DNA of 5,949 nt from the NCBI GenBank assembly GCA_021200895.1, contig JAJQFX010000135.1, positions 1 through 5,949 on the forward strand, written 5' to 3'. Source of the stretch: Clostridiales bacterium. GTDB lineage: Bacteria > Bacillota > Clostridia > Oscillospirales > Oscillospiraceae. The notes under the pieces were generated by a model, which worked only from the letters and a program-made list of their open reading frames with translations, did no database searches and was not told the origin of the DNA. Positions within the stretch are counted from its first letter, which is position 1; each line of letters starts with the position of its first letter. The translations under genes were made by a program, and so were the position numbers. Positions 1 through 5,654 of this stretch are shown here, piece by piece.

Positions 1-1148
1 AAGGCGCCCGCATTGTTCCAGGTGGGGGTAGCGGTCAAATCCTTCACGAAGGTGTCGGCAGTCTTGCCGGAGGGGTTGACGGTTCCGTTCAGAATCTCGC
101 CCAGAGCGGTGAAGCCGGACACGCCAGCGCCGGGGGCCAGGATGACCGCGCTGATGGAATCATACTCGTCCACCCAGCCCAGTTCCATGGTGTTGTTGGC
201 GTTGACAACAATGATAACATTGTCAAAGTTGGAGCAGACCAGCTCCACCATGGCTTCCTCGGTGTTGGACAGCTCCAGATAGTGCTCGCCCTCGTCGAAG
301 TCGTCATAGTCGCCATTGTTGGTGTAGGAAGCGTTGGTGTAGCCGTAGCTGTCCGGCACGACGGAAACATCGCCGGCGATGTTGTAGGTGCCGTGGATGA
401 CGGCGTTCATGTCGGTGGGCAGGTCAGCGCCCTCGCCGCCGGAGCGGCCAATGACGATGACAGCGGTGTCGGAGAAGCTGGTGGCTTCCTCCATGATTTC
501 GTCGGTGTAGTAGTCAGCAGTCGGTTCGGGAAGCGTCCAGTCCTGCGTAGACATACCGACCTCAGGCCGTTCGGCGCAGTAGTCGGTGTACATCTGGGTC
601 AGGGTGTCATTGGTGGTATAACCGGCGTCAGCCAGCGCCTGGAGAATGCTGACGTTGCCAGCCGTGCTGGAGGAGCCGGAACCGGTGCCACCATAGATGG
701 GGTTGGTGGAAGCCCAGCCAAAGACGTTCAGGTTGGTGGTGTCAGAGGACAGGGGGAGCAGCCCGTCGTTCTTCACCAGAACCATACCTTCTTCGCCCAG
801 CTCCTGCACGATGGCGGTGCTGGCTTCCACGGTTTCATCGGACAGCTCCACGCCGCCGCCATTCAGGACAACGGACACGTTGCTGTACAGGGGGCCGTAG
901 CAGATCAGGTTGGCAATCAGGACCACGGCCAGGCCAAAGGCGACACCGGCAGTCCAGCGCACCACATGGCGGGTGCCCTTCTTCACGACGAAGTGCGCCA
1001 CGACCATCACCACGATCATCACGACCAACAGGATCAGGATAGCATAGATGTAGCTGCCGCAGAGTTCCACATAGGACTGAACATCCGCCGCGCTGACGCC
1101 CATGCCACTCAAAATCGGGGTGAGCAGTGAGACAATGAGATTTAGCAT
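1..1148 (-). CDS. Membrane-anchored glycoside hydrolase family 3 (beta-glucosidase-like), N-terminal part, truncated by window edge
   Basis: The minus-strand frame is open from ATG at 1148 to the left edge (382 codons, no stop), so the gene continues outside. A strong SD, AGGAGG, lies 11 nt before the ATG. Two hydrophobic helices at about residues 33-55 and 65-87, separated by a basic KKGTRHVVR stretch, suggest a membrane anchor; no cleavable signal peptide is obvious. From about residue 105 the protein matches the GH3 alpha/beta sandwich domain: EEGMVLVKNDGLLPL (119-133), a glycine/serine-rich GGTGSGSSST (153-162), VIVIGRSGGEGADLP (230-244, whose Glu is in the position proposed as acid/base in several GH3 enzymes), and a late LAPGAGVSGF...NPSGKTADTF block. 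In most GH3 proteins this domain follows the TIM barrel; here it comes first, as in the known inverted-order clostridial and ruminococcal beta-glucosidases. The barrel with the nucleophile Asp should lie beyond the edge. The likely role is hydrolysis of beta-linked oligosaccharides at the cell surface; substrate cannot be told. Confidence 0.88.
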   Translation of the reverse strand, partial: MLNLIVSLLTPILSGMGVSAADVQSYVELCGSYIYAILILLVVMIVVMVVAHFVVKKGTRHVVRWTAGVAFGLAVVLIANLICYGPLYSNVSVVLNGGGVELSDETVEASTAIVQELGEEGMVLVKNDGLLPLSSDTTNLNVFGWASTNPIYGGTGSGSSSTAGNVSILQALADAGYTTNDTLTQMYTDYCAERPEVGMSTQDWTLPEPTADYYTDEIMEEATSFSDTAVIVIGRSGGEGADLPTDMNAVIHGTYNIAGDVSVVPDSYGYTNASYTNNGDYDDFDEGEHYLELSNTEEAMVELVCSNFDNVIIVVNANNTMELGWVDEYDSISAVILAPGAGVSGFTALGEILNGTVNPSGKTADTFVKDLTATPTWNNAGA

Positions 1149-1310
1149 TTTGTGTATTTCCTCCTTAATAACATTCTGCTGCCGAATGCCAGAAAAGCGG
1201 CAGCGCCCTGCGGCAGCGGAGCAGGGTCTGCCATAGGGGACCGCAGAGGCTTCCCTTCCCTGCGGCCCGTGACTCGCCGCGGAGTGCTTCCCTTCCCCCG
1301 CAGCTTGTAA
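1149..1310 (-). promoter_or_regulatory. Structured 5' leader of the GH3 gene
   Basis: About 160 nt separate the predicted start site (near 1309) from the ATG. Read on the minus strand it holds two consecutive hairpins (1276-1304, stem GCTGCGG/CCGCGGC with one G-T pair; 1241-1265, stem CCGCAG/CTGCGG). Their loops share the exact 12-mer GGGAAGGGAAGC. A third, stronger hairpin at 1199-1232 follows. The 3' arm of the second hairpin (CTGCGG) could instead pair with CCGCAG inside the third, so the structures are partly exclusive. It matches no riboswitch class I recognise; attenuation is inference. Confidence 0.45.
1193..1232 (-). terminator. Terminator-like hairpin inside the GH3 leader (possible attenuator)
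   Basis: On the minus strand GGCAG-A-CCCTGC pairs with GCAGGG-CG-CTGCC around a 9-nt loop, giving 11 base pairs with a small internal bulge. It is followed by GC and a short T-tract (TTTT, 1196-1193). The U-tract is short, so termination would be partial. It lies between promoter and start codon, which suits conditional termination rather than the end of a gene. Confidence 0.4.
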
Positions 1311-1315
1311 CCGCT

Positions 1316-1324
1316 ATTATAGCA
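1316..1324 (-). promoter_or_regulatory. Extended -10 promoter for the GH3 gene
   Basis: The minus strand reads TGCTATAAT, a perfect TATAAT at 1321-1316 with the extended TGn motif directly upstream. No good -35 hexamer sits at 16-18 bp; a weak TTGCCC lies 20 bp away. An extended -10 with a poor -35 is typical of activator-dependent promoters and fits the direct repeats upstream. Confidence 0.6.
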
Positions 1325-1350
1325 GATTGTTTTGTGAAAATGGGCAATGC

Positions 1351-1385
1351 GGCACAACTTGCAAATATTTGGCACAAACTGCAAA
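1351..1385 (-). promoter_or_regulatory. Tandem 15-bp direct repeat, candidate activator operator for the GH3 promoter
   Basis: The minus strand holds TTTGCAGTTTGTGCC (1385-1371) and TTTGCAAGTTGTGCC (1365-1351), identical at 13 of 15 positions and separated by 5 bp, a period of exactly 20 bp or about two helical turns. They are centred about 49 and 69 bp upstream of the predicted GH3 start site, an activator position. LytTR regulators such as AgrA bind two direct repeats on one helix face about 21 bp apart, with GTT in the repeat core; GTT is present in both repeats. That the neighbouring LytTR protein binds here is inference. Confidence 0.45.
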
Positions 1386-1404
1386 ACATATTGTGCAGAA
1401 TGTG

Positions 1405-1451
1405 AAAAAAGAGCGCCTGCTTTTTGTTGAAATCGTCAAAAGCAGGCGCTC
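1405..1451 (-). terminator. Rho-independent terminator of the two-component gene
   Basis: A 14-bp perfect stem (1411-1424 with 1438-1451; GAGCGCCTGCTTTT/AAAAGCAGGCGCTC) with a 13-nt loop is followed on the minus strand by six T (1410-1405). It starts 15 nt after the kinase stop codon and insulates the GH3 promoter from upstream transcription. The plus-strand side lacks a T-tract, so it works in one direction. Confidence 0.92.
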
Positions 1452-1465
1452 AAATAATGAACAGA

Positions 1466-3511
1466 TTATGAATTGGCCCCCTGGGGCAGGGGGATGAGCA
1501 GCTTCAGGCAGAAGCTGCTTTGCTCCACCTCCACGGAGCAGGAGCCGCGATATTTCTCGGCGGCGGCGCGGATGCTCTTCACCCCGTAGCCGTGGAAGGC
1601 CCGGTCGCCCTTGGTGGTCTGGGGGATGCCGTCCTCAAAGTCCAGCGTCCCCTCAAAGAAGTTGGCGATGTGAATCAGCACGAACTGCTTCTGCTGGGAC
1701 ACGGAGAGGCGGATGGCCCGCCGCTCGTAGTCCGGCAGGGTCTGCTCGTACTGGATGGCGTTGTCCAGGGCGTTGCCGAAGATGGAGCAGATGTCCATGG
1801 TATCCATAAAGTCCAGGAGGTGGCCGTCGGCCACGCAGGTGATGGCGATATGGTTCTCCTGGCACTGGAGGGTCTTGCCGGTGAGGATGGTGTCCAGCAC
1901 GCCGTTGCCCGTCTTGTTCTGGGCTTCATAGCTGCGGATGTCCTCCTCCATCTGATCCAGGTAGGCGCTGCGGGCCGCCGCGTCCGGCTCCTGCCGGAGG
2001 ACAGTGATTTGATGCTTCAAATCGTGGTACTTCCGGTTCACCAGCTCAATGCTCTCCTTGGACTGGCAATACTGTGCGTACTGGCTTTGCAGGAGGGTGT
2101 TCAGCGTCTCCACCTCGTACCTGGCCCGGAGGCTGGCCCGCTGAATGTGGAAGGCGTAGAGCAGCGCCACCCCGCTCAAATCCACCAGGGTGCGGATGCT
2201 GTGAATGTCCGACACCACGGTGCTGCTAAAGGGGGTGTTGCCATAGTAGAAGCTCAGGTTGCTGACGGCAAACACCGCCACGCCGATGATGGCGGCGGGG
2301 AACAGCTCCCGCCAGTTGATTTGGTCGTCATGGCTGCCGGTGAGCCAGTACTTCTCCAGATACCAGATGAAGCCGAACACCGCGCTGTAAACCACAACTG
2401 TGTACAGAATCTCCAGCGACAGCACCTCTTCCTCCTGGTTGCCGACGTTGTAGCAATACAGCTGCCACGCCAGGGAAGCGGCCAACTCCGCCAGCAGGAA
2501 GGCCCGGACGCAGTAATACCCCGCCGTGATAGGGCGGATGTCGCAGCTGAGGTAGATGAACAGCATCATCAGCCCGATGGCCACCAGCATACAGGGCACC
2601 CACAGCCACAGGAGCACCACCTCTGTCAGTTCCATAAACAAAACCTGGAGGCACAGCATCCCCACTGCCAGCAGCCAGCGCCTGCCCCTAGTCAGGTTCG
2701 TCCTGCACTGGCTGATATAGACCATGCAGGCCAGCCACTCCGCCAGCGCGGTACACCACCGGGGGATGTCGGTTATGGTCGTTACCGTTTCCACGTCCAT
2801 GGTCACATCGCGCCCCCCCACATAGGCGGCCAGCGCCGTCATAAAGTCGTTCCGGCGGCCCCGGCTCACCACCAGGGGCGTACCCTCCACCATGGCCTCG
2901 TTCTCGCGAATGCTGTCAACGTGTTCCAGGTTCACCAGGTAGCACTTGTTGCAGCGGAAGAAGGGATAGTCCGCCAGCAGCGTCTCCGCCGACTTCATGG
3001 TGCCCCGGGTGGTGTAGACCCCGCCGGAGGTGTGAAACAGCAGGTCGTGCTTCTGGCTCTCCACATAATAAATCTGCATCACGTCCAGCTTCTGCACGCC
3101 GCCTCTGACCTGGAGGGTGATATAATGCCGCTCCCGCCTGCCAAGCCGCTGGATGGCCCGATCCAGCCGCTGGGCAAAGGCGAAGTAGGACACCGGCTTG
3201 AGCACATAGTCCAGCGCGTCCACCGCATAGCCCCGGATGGCGTACTGGGGCATATTGGTGATAAAAATGAGGATCACCGCAGGGTCGATTTCCCGCAGCC
3301 GCTCCGCCGTGGTCATACCGTCCAGGAAGCGCATCTGCACGTCCATCAGCACAATGTCAAAGGGGGTTTGATAGTGCTCCAGAAATTCATCCCCGTCGGG
3401 GAAGTCCACCGCTTCCACCTCCACCTGCCGCTCCTCCGCGTACTGGGTGAGGTACTGATGGAACTGCTCCAGCTGCTCCACCTCGTCATCCACCAATGCA
3501 ATCCGAATCAA
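1466..3511 (-). CDS. Fused LytTR response regulator and AgrC-like GHKL histidine kinase (single frame)
   Basis: I choose the TTG at 3511 (681 aa): GGAAGG lies 7 nt upstream, the receiver domain begins at once (IRIALVDDE), and the longer in-frame ATG at 3622 lies upstream of the promoter. The receiver domain (about 1-120) has acidic D8/D9, phosphoacceptor D57 (VLMDVQM), T85 and K105 (LKP). A LytTR DNA-binding domain (about 130-232) follows. From M238 on it is a peptide-sensing-type kinase: six or seven membrane helices (about 250-456), a coiled-coil stretch, the H-box YHDLKHQI with H496, the TGNGVLDTILTGK block, an N-box (FGNALDNAI, about 578-586) and a glycine box (HGYGVKSI, 640-647) of the GHKL ATPase. 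In relatives these are normally two adjacent genes. Here a run of seven G at the junction keeps one frame; with six G the regulator would stop at 2803 and the kinase would start at 2800. The signal is unknown; no agrB/agrD-like genes are in view. Confidence 0.85.
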   Translation of the reverse strand: MIRIALVDDEVEQLEQFHQYLTQYAEERQVEVEAVDFPDGDEFLEHYQTPFDIVLMDVQMRFLDGMTTAERLREIDPAVILIFITNMPQYAIRGYAVDALDYVLKPVSYFAFAQRLDRAIQRLGRRERHYITLQVRGGVQKLDVMQIYYVESQKHDLLFHTSGGVYTTRGTMKSAETLLADYPFFRCNKCYLVNLEHVDSIRENEAMVEGTPLVVSRGRRNDFMTALAAYVGGRDVTMDVETVTTITDIPRWCTALAEWLACMVYISQCRTNLTRGRRWLLAVGMLCLQVLFMELTEVVLLWLWVPCMLVAIGLMMLFIYLSCDIRPITAGYYCVRAFLLAELAASLAWQLYCYNVGNQEEEVLSLEILYTVVVYSAVFGFIWYLEKYWLTGSHDDQINWRELFPAAIIGVAVFAVSNLSFYYGNTPFSSTVVSDIHSIRTLVDLSGVALLYAFHIQRASLRARYEVETLNTLLQSQYAQYCQSKESIELVNRKYHDLKHQITVLRQEPDAAARSAYLDQMEEDIRSYEAQNKTGNGVLDTILTGKTLQCQENHIAITCVADGHLLDFMDTMDICSIFGNALDNAIQYEQTLPDYERRAIRLSVSQQKQFVLIHIANFFEGTLDFEDGIPQTTKGDRAFHGYGVKSIRAAAEKYRGSCSVEVEQSSFCLKLLIPLPQGANS
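2798..2819 (-). other. G7 homopolymer and internal kinase start at the regulator-kinase junction
   Basis: Seven G (2819-2813) fall just after the LytTR domain. Downstream on the minus strand comes CGCGATGTGACCATG. In the frame as given, this reads through. Removing one G puts TGA at 2805-2803 in the regulator frame, two nt before the in-frame kinase ATG at 2800-2798, the stop/start arrangement of translationally coupled gene pairs. The G-run ends about 12 nt before that ATG and could also act as its SD, so separate kinase (444 aa) may be made by internal initiation in either case. Confidence 0.65.
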
Positions 3512-3517
3512 GCGATT

Positions 3518-3526
3518 ACCTTCCTT
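3518..3526 (-). promoter_or_regulatory. SD site that fixes the TTG start of the two-component gene
   Basis: The minus strand reads GAAGGAAGG followed by TAATCGC and TTG (3511-3509). Spacing from the purine block is 7 nt. No ATG occurs nearby in frame, and the next residues are the first beta strand of the receiver domain, so TTG is the likely start. Confidence 0.75.
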
Positions 3527-3550
3527 CTGTCCAGAATCTCCCTGTTTAAA

Positions 3551-3579
3551 ATTATAGAAAAGAACGGTCAAAATTGCAA
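3551..3579 (-). promoter_or_regulatory. Sigma-A-type promoter of the two-component gene
   Basis: Minus strand: TTGCAA (3579-3574), 17-bp spacer, TATAAT (3556-3551). The predicted start near 3544 leaves a leader of about 33 nt before the TTG. Confidence 0.8.
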
Positions 3580-3666
3580 GAGAAGAATGAAAAAAAGCAA
3601 AACTTTTTCCGGGTTTCCGCACAATGCGCCCTGCGGACGGTGCGCCCCGCTTTCGCGGAAAAGGGC

Positions 3667-3696
3667 TTGCGACCCGGCGTCCATTTATGCTATACT
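3667..3696 (+). promoter_or_regulatory. Promoter of the DUF362 / MetH-activation operon
   Basis: TTGCGA (3667-3672), 18-bp spacer, TATACT (3691-3696), with an extended TGC directly before the -10. Transcription would begin near 3703, about 45 nt before the ATG. It is divergent from the two-component promoter, with about 87 bp between the -35 boxes. The gap holds a TGCGCCC direct repeat (3625-3631, 3641-3647) and a 7-bp inverted repeat TTTCCGC/GCGGAAA (3614-3620, 3655-3661) that might be operator sequence. Confidence 0.7.
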
Positions 3697-3747
3697 GAAG
3701 GCAGGAAAACAGCGGCGCTGCCGCCCAGCGAAGATGGAGGTATCACC

Positions 3748-4611
3748 ATGCAGTCAACGGTTTACTTTACGAAAGAGATTACGCCTCAGCGCATCATTGA
3801 CCTGTACGAGCTTCTGTCCCGGCCCCTGCCGGGGAACGTCGCCGTCAAGCTCCACTCCGGAGAGGTGGGGAACCAGAACTTTATCCGTCCCCCCTTTTAC
3901 AAGCCCATCATCGACCATGTGGGTGGCACCATCGTGGAGTGCAACACTGCCTACGAGGGCAAGCGCAACACCACCCAGGCCCACTGGGAGACCATGAAAC
4001 TCCACGGCTGGACGGACATCGCCCCGGTGGACATCATGGACGAGGACGGCGAGCTCGTCCTGGACATCCCGGAGGGCAAGCGCATCCGGAAGAACTATGT
4101 GGGCAAGAACCTGGCAAAGTATGACTCCATGCTGGTGCTGTCCCACTTCAAGGGGCACCCCATGGGGGGCTTCGGCGGGGCGCTGAAGAACATCTCCATC
4201 GGCATCGCCTCCTCCCACGGCAAGGCCTATATCCACGGGGCCGGTGTGGAGGAGGAGATTTGGACTGCCGACCACGACTCCTTCCTGGAGTCCATGGCAG
4301 ACGCCGCCTGCTCCATCGTCCACCACTTTGGCAGCAACATCCTGTTCATCAACACCATGTGCAATATGTCGGTGGACTGTGATTGCTGCGCCGTGGCGGA
4401 GGACCCCGCCATGGCGGACATCGGCACCCTGGCCTCCACCGACCCCATCGCCCTGGACCAGGCCTGCCTGGATTTGGTGTACGCCTCCGACGACCCGGGG
4501 CGGGATCACCTGCTGGAGCGCATTGAGAGCCGCAACGGCATCCACACTGTAGAGGCCGCCGCAGCCCTGGGCTTTGGCAACCGGGCATACAAGCTGGTCA
4601 ACATCGACTGA
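3748..4611 (+). CDS. DUF362 domain protein, form without ferredoxin insert
   Basis: ATG at 3748 is preceded by GGAGG with 7-nt spacing; 287 aa, no signal peptide or membrane helix, so probably cytosolic. DUF362 hallmarks: VAVKLHSGEVGNQNFIRP (31-48) near the start; HFKGHPMGGFGGALKNISIG (133-152), whose His and Gly residues are typical of the family; and NMSVDCDCCAVAEDPAMADI (206-225) followed by ASTDPIALDQA (229-239). Many clostridial DUF362 proteins carry two 4Fe-4S ferredoxin motifs after the LKN block; this one goes straight from HGAG (163-166) to the next conserved part and has none. The C205, C211, C213, C214 cluster could still bind metal or Fe-S. The biochemical function of the family is unsettled. 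It is first in a probable two-gene operon with the MetH-activation gene. Family assignment is firm; role is not. Confidence 0.9.
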   Translation: MQSTVYFTKEITPQRIIDLYELLSRPLPGNVAVKLHSGEVGNQNFIRPPFYKPIIDHVGGTIVECNTAYEGKRNTTQAHWETMKLHGWTDIAPVDIMDEDGELVLDIPEGKRIRKNYVGKNLAKYDSMLVLSHFKGHPMGGFGGALKNISIGIASSHGKAYIHGAGVEEEIWTADHDSFLESMADAACSIVHHFGSNILFINTMCNMSVDCDCCAVAEDPAMADIGTLASTDPIALDQACLDLVYASDDPGRDHLLERIESRNGIHTVEAAAALGFGNRAYKLVNID

Positions 4612-4622
4612 GCCAATGAACT

Positions 4623-4679
4623 TGCCAGCCGCCTGTGGCGGCTGGCAGACCCGTTCCCGCGTTGCTGCCTGGGGCAGCA
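4623..4679 (+). repeat. Two consecutive hairpins in the DUF362 / MetH-activation intergenic region
   Basis: 4623-4647 is a perfect 11-bp stem (TGCCAGCCGCC/GGCGGCTGGCA) with loop TGT; 4663-4679 is a 7-bp stem (TGCTGCC/GGCAGCA) with loop TGG. Neither is followed by a T-tract, so they are not intrinsic terminators. The first could protect the 3' end of the DUF362 message after processing, giving unequal expression of the two genes. Confidence 0.6.
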
Positions 4680-4690
4680 CAGAACTGTTT

Positions 4691-4705
4691 AGAAGGGAGC
4701 CTTCT
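4691..4705 (+). promoter_or_regulatory. SD of the MetH-activation gene inside a small hairpin
   Basis: AGAAGG-GAG-CCTTCT forms a 6-bp stem with a 3-nt loop and contains the AAGGGAG SD. The start codon at 4707 follows directly. The stem would need to open for initiation, for example through ribosomes arriving from upstream or an RNA-level control. Confidence 0.5.
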
Positions 4706-4706
4706 C

Positions 4707-5384
4707 ATGCCCACCCCCCGCCTGGACGCCATCAATCAGAATGAAGTGCTGCTCTATCTGGGCTACAAGTCCGGGGCTGTCCCCGCCCAGGTGGAGGAGC
4801 AAATCGCCGCCTGCTCGGAGGCGGTGTTGCAGGCCGCCCGTCCCAGGGCGGTGTGGCGCGTCCTGGCACTGGAGGGGACGACGGCCCCCGCCGCCGGGCT
4901 GACCCTGGAGGGAGAGGATATGAAATCCCTCCTTTCCGGCTGCCGTGAGGCGGTGTTCCTGGCGGCCACCCTGGGGCCGGAGGTGGAGCAGCTGCTGCGC
5001 CGGGCCGAGGTGGTGGACATGGCCCAGGCCCTGACCCTGGACGCGGCGGCCAGCGCCGCCATCGAGGCTGTGTGCGACAATCTGGAGACCGACTTCCGGC
5101 AGGCGTACGCCGCAGAGGGCCTGTACCTGACCGACCGGTTCAGCCCCGGCTACGGCGACCTGCCCCTGGCGCAGCAAAAGGACTTCTGCGCTCTGCTGGA
5201 CACCCAGCGGCGTATTGGCCTGACCCTCAGCGGAAGCTGCATCATGGTGCCCCGAAAGAGCGTGACGGCGGTGATGGGGGTGTCCCCCACGCCGAAGCCC
5301 CGGCGGGCGCGGGGATGCCAGCACTGCAACCTGTTCCGCTCCTGCCCCTATCGGCATGACGGGAGGAGCTGCGGGAACGCATAA
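4707..5384 (+). CDS. Stand-alone vitamin B12-dependent methionine synthase activation-domain protein
   Basis: 225 aa; ATG at 4707 with AAGGGAG about 7 nt upstream. An in-frame ATG at 4635 lies within the intergenic hairpin region and lacks a good SD, so it is rejected. The fold-family signature is DRFSPGYGDLPL (143-154), corresponding to the RxxPGY AdoMet-binding motif of the MetH reactivation domain. Supporting blocks are AATLGPEVEQLLRRAEV (86-102), the helix around DAAASAAIEAVCDNLE (112-127) and GLTLSGSCIMVPRKSVTAVMGVS (171-193). The C-terminus has a cysteine cluster, C204-x2-C207-x5-C213-x8-C222, seen in the short clostridial versions and possibly metal- or Fe-S-binding. Known role of the family: reductive remethylation of cob(II)alamin with S-adenosylmethionine, restoring inactive methionine synthase; in these organisms the domain is a separate subunit. 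The MetH core itself is not in this window. No promoter of its own is visible, so it is probably co-transcribed with the DUF362 gene. Confidence 0.85.
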   Translation: MPTPRLDAINQNEVLLYLGYKSGAVPAQVEEQIAACSEAVLQAARPRAVWRVLALEGTTAPAAGLTLEGEDMKSLLSGCREAVFLAATLGPEVEQLLRRAEVVDMAQALTLDAAASAAIEAVCDNLETDFRQAYAAEGLYLTDRFSPGYGDLPLAQQKDFCALLDTQRRIGLTLSGSCIMVPRKSVTAVMGVSPTPKPRRARGCQHCNLFRSCPYRHDGRSCGNA

Positions 5385-5473
5385 AAGCAGAAACCGCCAC
5401 TCTGCCAAGTGACGGTTTCTTTTTAAAAGCCTGAAAAACTTGGGCTAACCGTTTGTCGCAGCGCCCTTTTTCT
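5383..5473 (-). ncRNA. Predicted ~90-nt small RNA, solitary antisense copy
   Basis: A minus-strand promoter (5509-5480) and a hairpin with T-tract (5420-5383) define a transcript of about 90 nt with no plausible ORF. Its 5' half carries GGGCGCTGCGACAAACGGTTAGCCC; its 3' half is the terminator hairpin. It is nearly identical to the RNA predicted from 5831 downward, which opposes the small peptide gene, so it could act in trans on that mRNA. It barely touches the end of the MetH-activation gene. Expression is predicted, not shown. Confidence 0.55.
5389..5424 (+). terminator. Rho-independent terminator of the DUF362 / MetH-activation operon (bidirectional)
   Basis: AGAAACCG pairs with CGGTTTCT (5389-5396/5413-5420) and CACT with AGTG (5398-5401/5408-5411), with one C-A mismatch and a 6-nt loop. 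T-tract TCTTTTT follows on the plus strand. In the other direction the hairpin is followed by GC and TTTT (5386-5383), so it can also end a minus-strand RNA. Confidence 0.9.
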
Positions 5474-5479
5474 ACCCTT

Positions 5480-5509
5480 ATTATAGGCCGCTTGTGGGCC
5501 CGTTGTCAA
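5480..5509 (-). promoter_or_regulatory. Consensus minus-strand promoter, copy 1
   Basis: TTGACA (5509-5504), 18-bp spacer, TATAAT (5485-5480) on the minus strand. Both hexamers are perfect sigma-A consensus. Start site predicted near 5473. Confidence 0.85.
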
Positions 5510-5574
5510 GGGCCTGCGCGCAGGCTGCGAACGCTTTAAAAGAACCCCTGAATAAAATATCCGGCGGCAATATG

Positions 5575-5603
5575 TTGCATTTCGTCTCATTTTGTGCTAT
5601 CCT
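5575..5603 (+). promoter_or_regulatory. Promoter of the small peptide gene
   Basis: TTGCAT (5575-5580), 17-bp spacer, TATCCT (5598-5603), with an extended TGC before the -10. Start near 5610, directly at a 6-bp hairpin (GCCCTC-CTTG-GAGGGC, 5611-5626) that would cap the 5' end of the mRNA. It is weaker than the opposing minus-strand promoters. Confidence 0.6.
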
Positions 5604-5654
5604 GTCTTTGGCCCTCCTTGGAGGGCTGGGCGCTGCATAGCGGCAGGCGGTTAG

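Larger units (their letters stand above)
5385..5523. repeat. Copy 1 of a duplicated ~140-bp terminator/antisense-promoter element
   Basis: This stretch begins immediately after the stop codon of the MetH-activation gene and aligns along its length with 5738-5880, with a handful of substitutions, a 4-nt gap after the T-tract and a 1-nt gap in the promoter spacer. Both copies end at CTGCGCGCAG. Both contain the same hairpin, a CTAACCGNTTGTCGCAGCGCCC block and a minus-strand consensus promoter. Between-copy sequence is not repeated. Confidence 0.9.

Noticed and set aside
282..1130. 282-codon plus-strand open frame opposite the GH3 gene
   Set aside because: The minus strand shows clear GH3 motifs with SD and promoter; the plus-strand translation is low-complexity Gly/Val/His with no SD.
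3512..3622. N-terminal extension of the two-component ORF to ATG at 3622
   Set aside because: It lies upstream of and across a strong promoter (3579-3551), has no homology-like content, and a good SD/TTG start exists at 3511.
3614..3661. Inverted and direct repeats between the divergent promoters as a defined operator
   Set aside because: TTTCCGC/GCGGAAA has a 34-bp gap and TGCGCCC repeats are short; in GC-rich DNA these may be chance, so they are only mentioned under the promoter.
1520..3997. 825-codon plus-strand open frame opposite the two-component gene
   Set aside because: Composition is rich in His, Gln, Val and Leu, typical of the antisense of a GC-rich gene; it has no recognisable domain and overlaps two well-supported genes.
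4623..4647. Strong hairpin after DUF362 as a rho-independent terminator
   Set aside because: It is followed by GACCCGTTCCCGC with no T-tract, and the next gene has no promoter of its own.
3754..4680. 308-codon minus-strand open frame opposite DUF362
   Set aside because: Antisense shadow of the DUF362 coding sequence, no SD or domain.
4689..5408. 239-codon minus-strand open frame opposite the MetH-activation gene
   Set aside because: Shadow frame; it would begin inside the terminator element and has no domain signature.
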